Shown in pieces: positions 1-7,032 of a stretch of DNA of 64,000 nucleotides; position 1 is the first letter of the stretch; every line of letters starts with the position of its first letter. The position numbers were made by a program, and so were the translations under genes. Below the pieces are notes generated by a model. That model was given only the letters and a program-made list of their open reading frames with translations, did not search any database and was not told the DNA's origin. Source of the DNA: Litchfieldella qijiaojingensis (lineage in GTDB: Bacteria; Pseudomonadota; Gammaproteobacteria; Pseudomonadales; Halomonadaceae); contig NZ_BMXS01000016.1 in NCBI RefSeq assembly GCF_014651875.1, positions 1 through 64,000 on the forward strand. Reading direction: 5' to 3'.

Positions 1-286
1 CGTAGTCGGCGCCGAACAGGTCGCAGGCGCGCTCGATGGCCAGGGCCTCGACCTTGTCGACGAACTCGCAGCCACCGTAGTAACGCTTGCCCGGGTAGCC
101 TTCGGCGTACTTGTTGGTCAGTTGGGTGCCCTGTGCCTCCATGACCCAGCGACTGGCATAGTTCTCGGAGGCGATCAACTCGATATGCGCCTCCTGACGA
201 GCGGTTTCTTCAGCAATGGCGGTAGCCAGGGCGGCATCGAAGGATGCCAGGCGGTCGTTGTGGGCAAACCCATCACGGTGGGACAT
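1..286 (-). CDS. glyA: Serine hydroxymethyltransferase, N-terminal part (cut by window edge)
   Basis: PLP enzyme that interconverts glycine and serine with tetrahydrofolate one-carbon units in the cytoplasm. The ATG is at 286 on the minus strand and 95 codons are visible before the window ends. The translation carries the family hallmark [11 protein letters not shown] (about residues 35-45), then [20 protein letters not shown] and [10 protein letters not shown], which are near-invariant in GlyA. The active-site lysine and C-terminal domain lie outside the window. Next to gbcAB, dgcAB, gbdR and sdaA this is probably the GlyA copy used to move betaine-derived glycine to serine, as in Pseudomonas where glyA1 heads the sarcosine oxidase operon. 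That role is inferred from context; the enzyme identity is secure. Confidence 0.95.
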   Translation of the reverse strand, partial: MSHRDGFAHNDRLASFDAALATAIAEETARQEAHIELIASENYASRWVMEAQGTQLTNKYAEGYPGKRYYGGCEFVDKVEALAIERACDLFGADY

Positions 287-546
287 GCGAGCCTCCAGAG
301 ATTGTTGTCGTGGCCGGGAAGCAGTCGTTATTCACTATGCCATCCTTGCGGCGATGGTATTCCTTGCCCTGTGGGGCAAGATGCTTGGCGACGTCACGAC
401 CCGATGCGTTTGCGACACGAGTGTCGCCCCTCGACAATCCATTTCGTTTTTCTGGCTGACCGACACGCTCGGTTGCATCTTCGCAGGCTAATTAACGACA
501 ATACGCGCCTATCGCGTCGTTTTCCCTCATTTCAAGGATATTGCCC
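287..546. promoter_or_regulatory. Divergent intergenic region glyA / AEC transporter
   Basis: 260 bp with no convincing ORF. It holds two perfect inverted repeats that would lie in the glyA 5' leader: CTTGCCC/GGGCAAG (363-369 and 374-380, 4-nt loop) and GCGACAC/GTGTCGC (412-418 and 421-427, 2-nt gap). No riboswitch consensus was recognised. Confidence 0.4.
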
Positions 547-1425
547 ATGCTTGCCGAACTCTTCGCCGTGATGGCCCCGGTCTTCGTCGGCGCGAGTCTC
601 GGTTTCCTATGGATTCGAATGGGTCATGCCTACCCGGTGGAGTTCGTGACCAAGCTGGTCTTCAATATCGGTACCCCGGCGCTGATCCTGGCCTCGCTGT
701 CCGGTGCAGAGATCGATGCCGGCAGTTTCGGACGTACCATGCTCGGCACCGTATTGGTCCTGGTAGCCATGGGGTTGCTGACATTCGCCATGGCGCCGCT
801 GCTGCGCAAGGACTGGCGGGTGCTGCTGTCGCCGATGATGTATCCCAATACCGGCAACATGGGCCTGCCGGTCACACTCTATGCCTTCGGCACTGCCGGT
901 TTCGCCTTTGCCATCGCCGTCATGGTCACGGTGTCGCTGGTGCAGTTCACCTTCGGTACCGTGATGACCAGCCGCAGCGGTAAGCCGCTGAGGACGCTGG
1001 CGCGAACCCCCAACGTCTATGCCATCCTGATTGCCCTGGCCATCCTGCTGACCGACACCTCACTGCCCCTATGGCTCGATAACACCCTGGACCTGATGTC
1101 CGGTTTCACGGTGCCGCTGATGCTGATCACCCTCGGGGTGTCACTGGGTAGCATCCAGGTCAAGAGCCTGCGCTCCGGGGTCGGTTTCAGCCTGCTGCGC
1201 ACCCTGGCGGCGGCACTGCTGGCCTCGGCGATCGGCTTCCTGCTCGAACTGCCACCGATGGCGCACAGTATCCTGGTGCTGCAGATGAGCATGCCGGTTG
1301 CCGTCTTCAACTATCTGTTCGCTCAGCGTGCGGGACGCGAACCCGCCTATGTCGCTAGCCTGGTGTTCTGCTCGACGCTGCTGTCGTTCCTTTACTTGCC
1401 GCTGCTGCTAGCCTATCTAATGTGA
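547..1425 (+). CDS. AEC family (auxin efflux carrier-like) permease
   Basis: Integral inner-membrane transporter of the AEC/PIN-like family, whose bacterial members move small organic anions such as malonate; the substrate here is unknown. The 292-residue product is almost wholly hydrophobic with about 10 predicted helices in two halves. It has the family's conserved mid-protein MYPNTGNMGLP segment (about residues 99-109) and a C-terminal MSMPVAVFNYLFA helix. The ATG at 547 is preferred over an upstream TTG (541) because AAGGA at 534-538 is correctly spaced only from 547. It is divergent from glyA and followed after 24 bp by a small ORF, probably co-transcribed. Confidence 0.85.
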   Translation: MLAELFAVMAPVFVGASLGFLWIRMGHAYPVEFVTKLVFNIGTPALILASLSGAEIDAGSFGRTMLGTVLVLVAMGLLTFAMAPLLRKDWRVLLSPMMYPNTGNMGLPVTLYAFGTAGFAFAIAVMVTVSLVQFTFGTVMTSRSGKPLRTLARTPNVYAILIALAILLTDTSLPLWLDNTLDLMSGFTVPLMLITLGVSLGSIQVKSLRSGVGFSLLRTLAAALLASAIGFLLELPPMAHSILVLQMSMPVAVFNYLFAQRAGREPAYVASLVFCSTLLSFLYLPLLLAYLM

Positions 1426-1449
1426 AGGCATTCGAAGCGGAGGCTCACC

Positions 1450-1797
1450 ATGGCGCAGGATTCCGAAACGAAGCGATTATCGGTGCAGCACCACGATACG
1501 TTCCCGCAGTCACAGGAGCAGCACGCGTTGACACCCTGGCTGACGCCATTCCCAGGCCTATCCCTCACCGTCATCTGCGCGGAAATCACCTTGGGCAAGG
1601 ACGAGGCGTACCTGAAAGCGGAACGCCACCAAATGGAGAATGGCCGAGTGACGACGGAGAGAATGGAGGGTCATGTGCCTCCGGCCATGTATCATGAGGC
1701 ATGGCAAATGGCGGCACGGCAGGCGGAAATGATCGGCGAGTGCATGTATCAGCAGATGCGGTTGTTCATGCCGTGGCTGCCAAACTCACGGCGCTGA
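1450..1797 (+). CDS. Small hypothetical protein
   Basis: 115-residue protein of no recognised family. It begins 24 bp after the AEC permease stop with a good ribosome binding site (GGAGG just upstream of the ATG), and the reading frame ends shortly before a strong hairpin. It has no signal peptide or obvious membrane segment. The C-terminal third is rich in Met, Gln and Glu (HEAWQMAARQAEMIGECM) and looks alpha-helical, loosely reminiscent of small structural or phasin-like helices, but no assignment is justified. Coding status is supported by the ribosome site, operon spacing and terminator position rather than by homology. Confidence 0.6.
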   Translation: MAQDSETKRLSVQHHDTFPQSQEQHALTPWLTPFPGLSLTVICAEITLGKDEAYLKAERHQMENGRVTTERMEGHVPPAMYHEAWQMAARQAEMIGECMYQQMRLFMPWLPNSRR

Positions 1798-1828
1798 GCT
1801 ATTCCTCAGGAACACTCGACATGAACGT

Positions 1829-1858
1829 CAACGACGAACCGCAAGCGGTTCGTCGTTG
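1829..1858. terminator. Bidirectional hairpin between convergent genes
   Basis: Perfect 13-bp stem CAACGACGAACCG / CGGTTCGTCGTTG with a CAAG loop, between the stop of the small plus-strand ORF (1797) and the stop of the minus-strand dehydratase-like gene (1871). There is no long U-run on either side, but the position between convergent genes fits a terminator. Confidence 0.7.
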
Positions 1859-1870
1859 GTGACATGGGCA

Positions 1871-2632
1871 TTATTGGATCAACATGTGCTCGCGACGCAA
1901 GGCGTCCAGATCACCGGTCAATTCCATGCGTTCCAGAATGAAATTGACGGTATCCTGAAGTCGTTCGGCGTCGGCTTGTATCAGATAGGCGAGTTGGCTT
2001 TTGGTAAATGGCTCGTCTGCCAATGGTGCTGCCAAGTTTTCGTCGGCGTTGGCGTAGAAAATGGCTTCCGGGCTGTCGGTAATCATCACGTCGACTTCCT
2101 TGGCCGCCACGGCGGGAGGAATATCGAGATTGTGCTCGATGACGACGACCTCGGCCTGCTGAATGTTGCCCTTCACGAAGGCTTCGTTAGTCCCTCCGGG
2201 GTTGACTCCGATCCTGACATCCGGTTGATCGATATCCTCCAACGAGGAGAAGCGATCCGCACTATCGACATGTACCAATGGCGTCTTGCCATAGGTCAGG
2301 TAAGGGTGTGAGTATCGTGCCTGTAGCTGACGGGAAATGGTACGGCTGATGCCGCCCATGCCAATGTCATATTCGTCGGCCTTGAGATCATCCATCAACG
2401 TCGGCCAACTGGTTTCGACGAACTCGACTTCCAACCCCATCTCTTTGGCCAAATATTCCGCCATGTCGATATCGAAACCTTCATATTCTCCTTCGTCGAG
2501 ATAGGTGAATGGCTTGTAGTCTCCGGTGGTCCCTACGCGTAGTGTGCCACTGTCGAGAATGGCATCGAGATCACGCGCCGAAGCACTCAGACTAGTGGCC
2601 AGCAGCAGCCCGATAACAATGAATCGAAGCAT
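1871..2632 (-). CDS. Cyclohexadienyl dehydratase-like protein (PheC family; solute-binding fold)
   Basis: 253-residue exported protein (signal peptide about 1-19, ending ASA-RD) with the type 3 periplasmic solute-binding fold. It reads as PheC-like (prephenate/arogenate dehydratase) rather than a plain amino-acid binding protein. TTGDYKPF (35-42), FDIDMA (53-58), TSWPTLM (74-80), YLTYGKTP (111-118) and NPGGTNE (144-150) match the PheC pattern. They include the Glu (E150) and Lys (K116) equivalents that I recall as catalytic in P. aeruginosa PheC. No permease or ATPase gene is adjacent, which also argues for an enzyme. The ATG at 2632 is chosen because it gives a proper signal peptide; an upstream start at 2749 would bury it. 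A binding-protein function cannot be excluded. Confidence 0.7.
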   Translation of the reverse strand: MLRFIVIGLLLATSLSASARDLDAILDSGTLRVGTTGDYKPFTYLDEGEYEGFDIDMAEYLAKEMGLEVEFVETSWPTLMDDLKADEYDIGMGGISRTISRQLQARYSHPYLTYGKTPLVHVDSADRFSSLEDIDQPDVRIGVNPGGTNEAFVKGNIQQAEVVVIEHNLDIPPAVAAKEVDVMITDSPEAIFYANADENLAAPLADEPFTKSQLAYLIQADAERLQDTVNFILERMELTGDLDALRREHMLIQ

Positions 2633-2681
2633 GGGAAACTCATTCCTTATGATTGTTGGTGGGAAAACCAAGCGACTCGAT

Positions 2682-2719
2682 CGAGGGTGTTTACAAATAG
2701 TAGTTTGTAAACACCCTCG
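2682..2719. promoter_or_regulatory. 16-bp perfect inverted repeat in divergent promoter region
   Basis: CGAGGGTGTTTACAAA (2682-2697) and TTTGTAAACACCCTCG (2704-2719) flank 6 nt. It lies between the divergent dehydratase-like gene (start 2632) and PQQ dehydrogenase gene (start 2887), about 50 bp upstream of the former. With no U-run it is more likely an operator for a dimeric repressor or a 5' UTR hairpin than a terminator. Confidence 0.5.
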
Positions 2720-2886
2720 TCCAGCTTCTTCAATGTCAGATATACCCAATCAAGCGTCAAGTGCAAGCACCTGAGCGCTGGTTTCTCGCACCGCCATGCC
2801 TTGTACTACCCAAGGCATGGCCAACCAGGCTTCACTTCCGAAGTCTCTGCTAGTGTGTAAGGACATGTCGTGACAGGGAGTCGACC

Positions 2887-4044
2887 ATGAGCGATTTCGT
2901 CGGAGTCTCTCGATGGCTGGTCTTGTCCGGCACCTTGCTGGCTGGCGGTGCATTGCTGGGCACGACCCAGGCAGCGGAAGTGACACACGCAAGGATCGAT
3001 AGCGAGCTTCACGACTTTCGCTTGGTCCGACTGGCCTCGGGGCTGGAGCATCCGTGGGCCACGGCGTTTCTGCCCGATGGCCGTTATCTGGTCAGCGAAC
3101 GATCTGGACGTTTGGCCCTGATCGACGAGGACGGCGGCATCACCCGTTTGGAAGGCTTGCCGGAGATCAATGTCCAGGGTCAAGGCGGTCTGCTGGATCT
3201 GGCACTGCATCCCCGATATGGCGACGGCGAGCACGATTGGGTGTACTTCAGCTATTCCAAGCCTGGCAATGGCGGCACCGCCACGGCCATCGGCCGGGCA
3301 CGCCTCGATGACAACCGCCTGACAGACGTGGAAGACATCTTCGTTCAGGGTCGCTATTCGCGACCCGGCCGTCACTACAGCGGACGACTGGCCTGGATGC
3401 ACGATGGCACCCTGTTGCTGGGCATTGGCGATCGTGGCGTCGACCCTGACCGCGCGCAGGACAAGCGCGACCATGCCGGCAGCGTACTACGCTTGACCGA
3501 TACCGGCGCGGCCCCCGAGGACAACCCCTTCGTCGGCGACGGCTCGGCACTCGAAGAGATGTACACGCTCGGCAACCGCAACATCCAGGGCCTGACAGTG
3601 GCGCCTGACGGCACGATCTGGGCCACCGAACACGGCCCACGGACCGGCGATGAAGTAAACCGTATCGAGGCCGGGGTCAATTACGGTTGGCCGGAGGTGA
3701 CGTTGGGTCGCGACTACGCCACCAACCAGCCCATTGGCGCAAATTCACTGCCCGGCATGCGCGACCCCCTGCATGTCTTCGAGGGACGTTATGCACCCTC
3801 CGGGCTGGCCTATGTCGACAGTGAGCGTTTCCCCGACTGGAAGGGCGACCTGCTGGCTGGTGGTCTACGTAGCGAGAAGCTGATCCGGCTGCGTGTGAAC
3901 GGCGGCGACGTGAGCGCCGCCGAGGTGCTGCTGGAGGGAGAAATCGGACGCATCCGCGATGTACGTCAGGGCCCCGACGGCTACATCTACCTGCTCAACG
4001 ACCGTTCGAACGGTGGGTTGTATCGTCTGGAGCCGGTGGAATGA
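2887..4044 (+). CDS. PQQ-dependent aldose sugar dehydrogenase-like protein (YliI/Asd family)
   Basis: Soluble periplasmic beta-propeller quinoprotein of 385 residues. An N-terminal signal peptide (about 1-30, ending QAAEV) is followed by the glucose/sorbosone dehydrogenase fold. Family signatures include GLEHPWATAFLPDGRYLVSE (about 50-69), QGQGGLLDLALHP (about 97-109), the NRNIQGL / EHGPRTGDEVN region (about 231-256), and NYGWPEVTLG. Known relatives oxidise aldose sugars using pyrroloquinoline quinone; no PQQ synthesis genes are in this window. The ATG follows a GGGAG ribosome site. It is divergent from the PheC-like gene and convergent with gbcB, with a strong hairpin between. The substrate is not predictable from sequence. 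Confidence 0.85.
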   Translation: MSDFVGVSRWLVLSGTLLAGGALLGTTQAAEVTHARIDSELHDFRLVRLASGLEHPWATAFLPDGRYLVSERSGRLALIDEDGGITRLEGLPEINVQGQGGLLDLALHPRYGDGEHDWVYFSYSKPGNGGTATAIGRARLDDNRLTDVEDIFVQGRYSRPGRHYSGRLAWMHDGTLLLGIGDRGVDPDRAQDKRDHAGSVLRLTDTGAAPEDNPFVGDGSALEEMYTLGNRNIQGLTVAPDGTIWATEHGPRTGDEVNRIEAGVNYGWPEVTLGRDYATNQPIGANSLPGMRDPLHVFEGRYAPSGLAYVDSERFPDWKGDLLAGGLRSEKLIRLRVNGGDVSAAEVLLEGEIGRIRDVRQGPDGYIYLLNDRSNGGLYRLEPVE

Positions 4045-4058
4045 GTGGCAGAAAGTGA

Positions 4059-4082
4059 CGGCGCGCCCGATGGGGCGCGCCG
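4059..4082. terminator. Bidirectional terminator hairpin, PQQ dehydrogenase / gbcB
   Basis: Perfect 10-bp GC-rich stem CGGCGCGCCC / GGGCGCGCCG with a GATG loop, in the 45 bp between two convergent stop codons. Confidence 0.75.
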
Positions 4083-4089
4083 GATGGTA

Positions 4090-5196
4090 TCAGTATTCCA
4101 CCACTACATCACCGACGGGCTTGCTGCAGCAGGAGAGGATATACCCCTCTTCGACATCCTCGTCGGTGATGCCGCCGTTGTGTTCCATTTCGACCTGGCC
4201 CGACGTCAGGGGAACACGACAGGTGCCGCAGATACCCATGCCACAGGCCTTGGGAATGTGCAGTCCCAGTTTGGCAGCCGCCGAATGCACCGTCTCGCCG
4301 GGGTGGATGCGCACGCTCTTGCCGGTGGCACTGAACTCGACACTGATCAGGTCGGCCACGTCGAATTCTTCGGCCTCGGCCTCGGCCTGTTCGACATTCT
4401 CGAGCACCTCTTCCTGGACCTCCACCGGCGTGGCACCGAAGGATTCCTCGTGGTAGTGGCTCATATCGAAGCCGTTGTCGCGCAGCAAGCGCTTGACGGC
4501 GTTCATGTATGGCGTGGGGCCACAGCAGAATATCTCGCGGTCCATGAAATCGGGCGCCATCAGCTCCAGCATGGACTGGCTCAGATAGCCGCGGAAGCCG
4601 GACCATGCTTCGCCCAGCTCATCGCTGCGCTCACAGACGATATGCAGCTTGAACTCGGGAATCCGCGAGAAGATATGCTCGAGTTCACGATGGAAGATGA
4701 TGTCCCTTGGGGTACGCGCGCTGTGCACGAACTCCAGGTCGACGGCAGCGTTGGTGTCGAAGAACCAGCGCGCCATGGACATCAACGGCGTGATCCCCAC
4801 CCCACCCGACAGCATCAGGATCTTGTCGGCCGGATAGTCGATGGCGTTGAAGATGCCCACCGGCCCGTGAACCGCCAGTTCGTCGCCGACCTTGAGATTG
4901 TCGTGCAGCCAATTGGAGACCTTGCCGCCCGGCACGCGCTTGACGGTGATCGAGAAGCTATAGGGCACCGACGGAGAACTGGAGATGGTGTAGGAGCGCA
5001 TGATCGGCTCGGCATCGATCTCCAGTTCCAGGGTCACGAACTGTCCCGGCTTGAAGAAGAACAGCACCGGTTGCTCGGCCATGAAGCAAAAGGTACGAAC
5101 ATCCCAGGTTTCCTGGATCACCTTGACGCACCGCACCAAGTGACGGCCGTTGGTCCAGGTCTGGGTAGTTACCGGATTGAGGAAGCTCGTTGTCAT
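4090..5196 (-). CDS. gbcB: Glycine betaine monooxygenase, reductase component
   Basis: Ferredoxin-NAD(P)H reductase that passes electrons to the Rieske oxygenase GbcA, which demethylates glycine betaine to dimethylglycine and formaldehyde. The 368-residue chain starts at the ATG at 5196 (MTTSFLNPVTTQTW), which matches the Pseudomonas GbcB start as I recall it; longer in-frame extensions are not supported. Order: FAD domain with MRSYTISSSP; NAD domain with GGVGITPLMS and CCGPTPYM; an acidic Glu-rich linker; then a plant-type [2Fe-2S] ferredoxin domain with CGMGICGTC and a fourth Cys near the C-terminus. It is transcribed divergently from gbcA across a 356-bp region, the arrangement seen in Pseudomonas, where GbdR activates both genes. 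Confidence 0.95.
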   Translation of the reverse strand: MTTSFLNPVTTQTWTNGRHLVRCVKVIQETWDVRTFCFMAEQPVLFFFKPGQFVTLELEIDAEPIMRSYTISSSPSVPYSFSITVKRVPGGKVSNWLHDNLKVGDELAVHGPVGIFNAIDYPADKILMLSGGVGITPLMSMARWFFDTNAAVDLEFVHSARTPRDIIFHRELEHIFSRIPEFKLHIVCERSDELGEAWSGFRGYLSQSMLELMAPDFMDREIFCCGPTPYMNAVKRLLRDNGFDMSHYHEESFGATPVEVQEEVLENVEQAEAEAEEFDVADLISVEFSATGKSVRIHPGETVHSAAAKLGLHIPKACGMGICGTCRVPLTSGQVEMEHNGGITDEDVEEGYILSCCSKPVGDVVVEY

Positions 5197-5552
5197 TGTC
5201 GTCTCTGCCTGGCTGGGCTGCACCATCGGTAGGCCTCCAATGCCTGGGGGCCCTCTCTTGATGAGCGCATTTTGCGCCATGCACCAGGGCCTCAACTTGT
5301 CTGTCAACGACATGAGCATATCCCTGGAATCCACCGGCAGGTCAGATTTTTCGCTACCGCGTCGTTGGTGAACCACCTTGTGTCGTCGGCAGACAACTGA
5401 CCAGAGTCGACGTGATCCAAACTCGCCGAAAATCGACGGCATGACCGACAGGACATGCCCATCCTGGCCTCTCACGACACCCCTAACAACCATTATTCGA
5501 CCTGACCGCGGTGGCGACCGCCGCGACAGCCATGCAAGAGGATGCTGCTGCC
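5197..5552. promoter_or_regulatory. gbcB-gbcA divergent control region
   Basis: 356 bp without a believable gene. By analogy with Pseudomonas it should hold both gbc promoters and a GbdR site; I could not place that site with confidence. Separated inverted heptamers TTGTCTG (about 5297) and CAGACAA (about 5391) were noticed but are too far apart to call. Confidence 0.45.
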
Positions 5553-6839
5553 ATGACCCCGATGTCCACTCCACGTCTGGACGACCCCCTGGCGCCGGCC
5601 CGCGAGGCCACTGCCGAGATGCTTGCCAATCGCCAACGCAACTTCTCTCTGCCGCAACCGTTCTACAACGACGCTCGTTTGTTCGCCCTGGACATGCAGG
5701 AGATCTTCGAGAAGGAGTGGCTGTTCGCCGGCATGACCTGCGAAATTCCCACCAAGGGCAGCTTCATGACACTGGAAGTGGGCGAAAACCCGGTGATCAT
5801 CGTGCGCGGCAACAACGGCGCGGTCCATGCCTTCCACAACGTGTGCCGCCATCGCGGTTCGCGGTTGTGCCTGAAGGACAAGGGCAAGGTCGCCAAGCTG
5901 GTCTGTCCCTACCACCAGTGGACTTACGAACTCGATGGACGACTGCTGTTCGCCGGTAGCGACATGGGCGAAACCTTTGACCTCGGCGCCTATGGTCTCA
6001 AGCCAGTCCACGTCAAGACCGCCGGTGGCTACATCTTCATCAGCCTGGCCGAGCAGCCGCCGGCCATCGATGACTTCCTGGTGACGCTGGAGCACTACCT
6101 GTCGCCCTACGACATGGACAACGTCAAGGTGGCGGTGGAATCGAGCATTGTCGAACAGGCCAACTGGAAACTGGTTCTCGAGAACAACCGCGAGTGCTAC
6201 CACTGCAACGGCGCCCATCCGGAGCTGCTCAACTCGCTGCAGGAATTCGATGATACCGATGACCCGCGTGCCACACCGGCTTACAAGGCGCTGGTCGAGC
6301 GCAAACAGGCCGACTGGGATGATCAGCAGGTTCCCTGGCAGCTCAAGCGCTTCGGCAAGCGCAACCGCCTGACCCGCACTCCGTTGCTGGACGGTACGGT
6401 GTCGATGACCATGGATGGCCAGCCGGCGTGCAAGAAGCTGATGGGACGCCTGATCAGCCCCGATATGGGCTCGCTGCGCATCCTGCACCTGCCCAACTCC
6501 TGGAACCACTTCATGGGCGATCACGCCGTGGTGTTCCGGGTCATGCCGCTGGGCCCACAGCAGACCGTGGTGACCACCAAGTGGCTGGTGCACAAGGATG
6601 CCGTGGAGGGCGTCGACTACGATCCCGAGCACATGCGCAAGGTGTGGGACGCCACCAACGATCAGGACCGGCAACTGGCCGAGGAAAACCAGCGTGGGAT
6701 CAATTCCAAGGCCTACCAGCCCGGCCCCTACTCCGAAACCTATGAGTTCGGGGTGATCGACTTCGTCGATTGGTACAGCGAGCGCATGCTCGAAAACCTG
6801 GAACATACCGCGCCGCACCTGCGGCTCGCCCAAGGCTGA
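5553..6839 (+). CDS. gbcA: Glycine betaine monooxygenase, Rieske oxygenase component
   Basis: Rieske non-heme iron oxygenase that demethylates glycine betaine to dimethylglycine plus formaldehyde, the committed step of betaine use. Counting from the ATG at 5553 (428 residues), the Rieske [2Fe-2S] ligands are C98 and H100 (NVCRHRGSRLC) and C118 and H121 (CPYHQW). The mononuclear iron site includes H217 and H222 in ECYHCNGAHPE. The DDPLAPAREATAEML start closely resembles Pseudomonas GbcA. In-frame GTG (5511) and ATG (5532) codons lie upstream, but AAGAGGA (5536-5542) is best placed for 5553. A strong terminator follows. Formaldehyde released here is presumably handled by FrmAB and formate dehydrogenase encoded nearby. 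Confidence 0.95.
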   Translation: MTPMSTPRLDDPLAPAREATAEMLANRQRNFSLPQPFYNDARLFALDMQEIFEKEWLFAGMTCEIPTKGSFMTLEVGENPVIIVRGNNGAVHAFHNVCRHRGSRLCLKDKGKVAKLVCPYHQWTYELDGRLLFAGSDMGETFDLGAYGLKPVHVKTAGGYIFISLAEQPPAIDDFLVTLEHYLSPYDMDNVKVAVESSIVEQANWKLVLENNRECYHCNGAHPELLNSLQEFDDTDDPRATPAYKALVERKQADWDDQQVPWQLKRFGKRNRLTRTPLLDGTVSMTMDGQPACKKLMGRLISPDMGSLRILHLPNSWNHFMGDHAVVFRVMPLGPQQTVVTTKWLVHKDAVEGVDYDPEHMRKVWDATNDQDRQLAEENQRGINSKAYQPGPYSETYEFGVIDFVDWYSERMLENLEHTAPHLRLAQG

Positions 6840-6874
6840 CGGGATTTGTAATCGTTCGCCAACTCCGCATGATG

Positions 6875-6902
6875 AAAGGGCCCGCCAGTGTGCGGGCCCT
6901 TT
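6875..6902 (+). terminator. Rho-independent terminator of gbcA
   Basis: Perfect 11-bp stem AAAGGGCCCGC / GCGGGCCCTTT with a 6-nt loop and a T-rich 3' side (CCCTTTTCAT), 36 bp after the gbcA stop. It separates gbcA from the two-component genes. Confidence 0.85.
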
Positions 6903-7032
6903 TCATGTCACGAATCCAGCGACGCTGGAGCCGGCCTGGACGTCTCAAGGAGAACCTGCTGGGATAGTATGGGTCATATGCGTACCGTACCTGTCCTGCT
7001 CGCAGGTTGTCGTCGTCAACCACGAGAGTCCA

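Noticed and set aside
2682-2719. Inverted repeat as a terminator
   Set aside because: It lies upstream, not downstream, of both flanking genes and lacks a U-run; kept as a possible operator.
4045-5232. 395-codon plus-strand open frame opposite gbcB
   Set aside because: Antisense shadow; gbcB on the minus strand has complete FAD, NAD and ferredoxin motifs.
5511-5552. GTG at 5511 or ATG at 5532 as the gbcA start
   Set aside because: The ribosome site AAGAGGA at 5536-5542 lies downstream of both, and the extra residues are not like the Pseudomonas GbcA start; not fully excluded.
5493-6833. 446-codon minus-strand open frame opposite gbcA
   Set aside because: Antisense shadow of a gene with perfect Rieske motifs.
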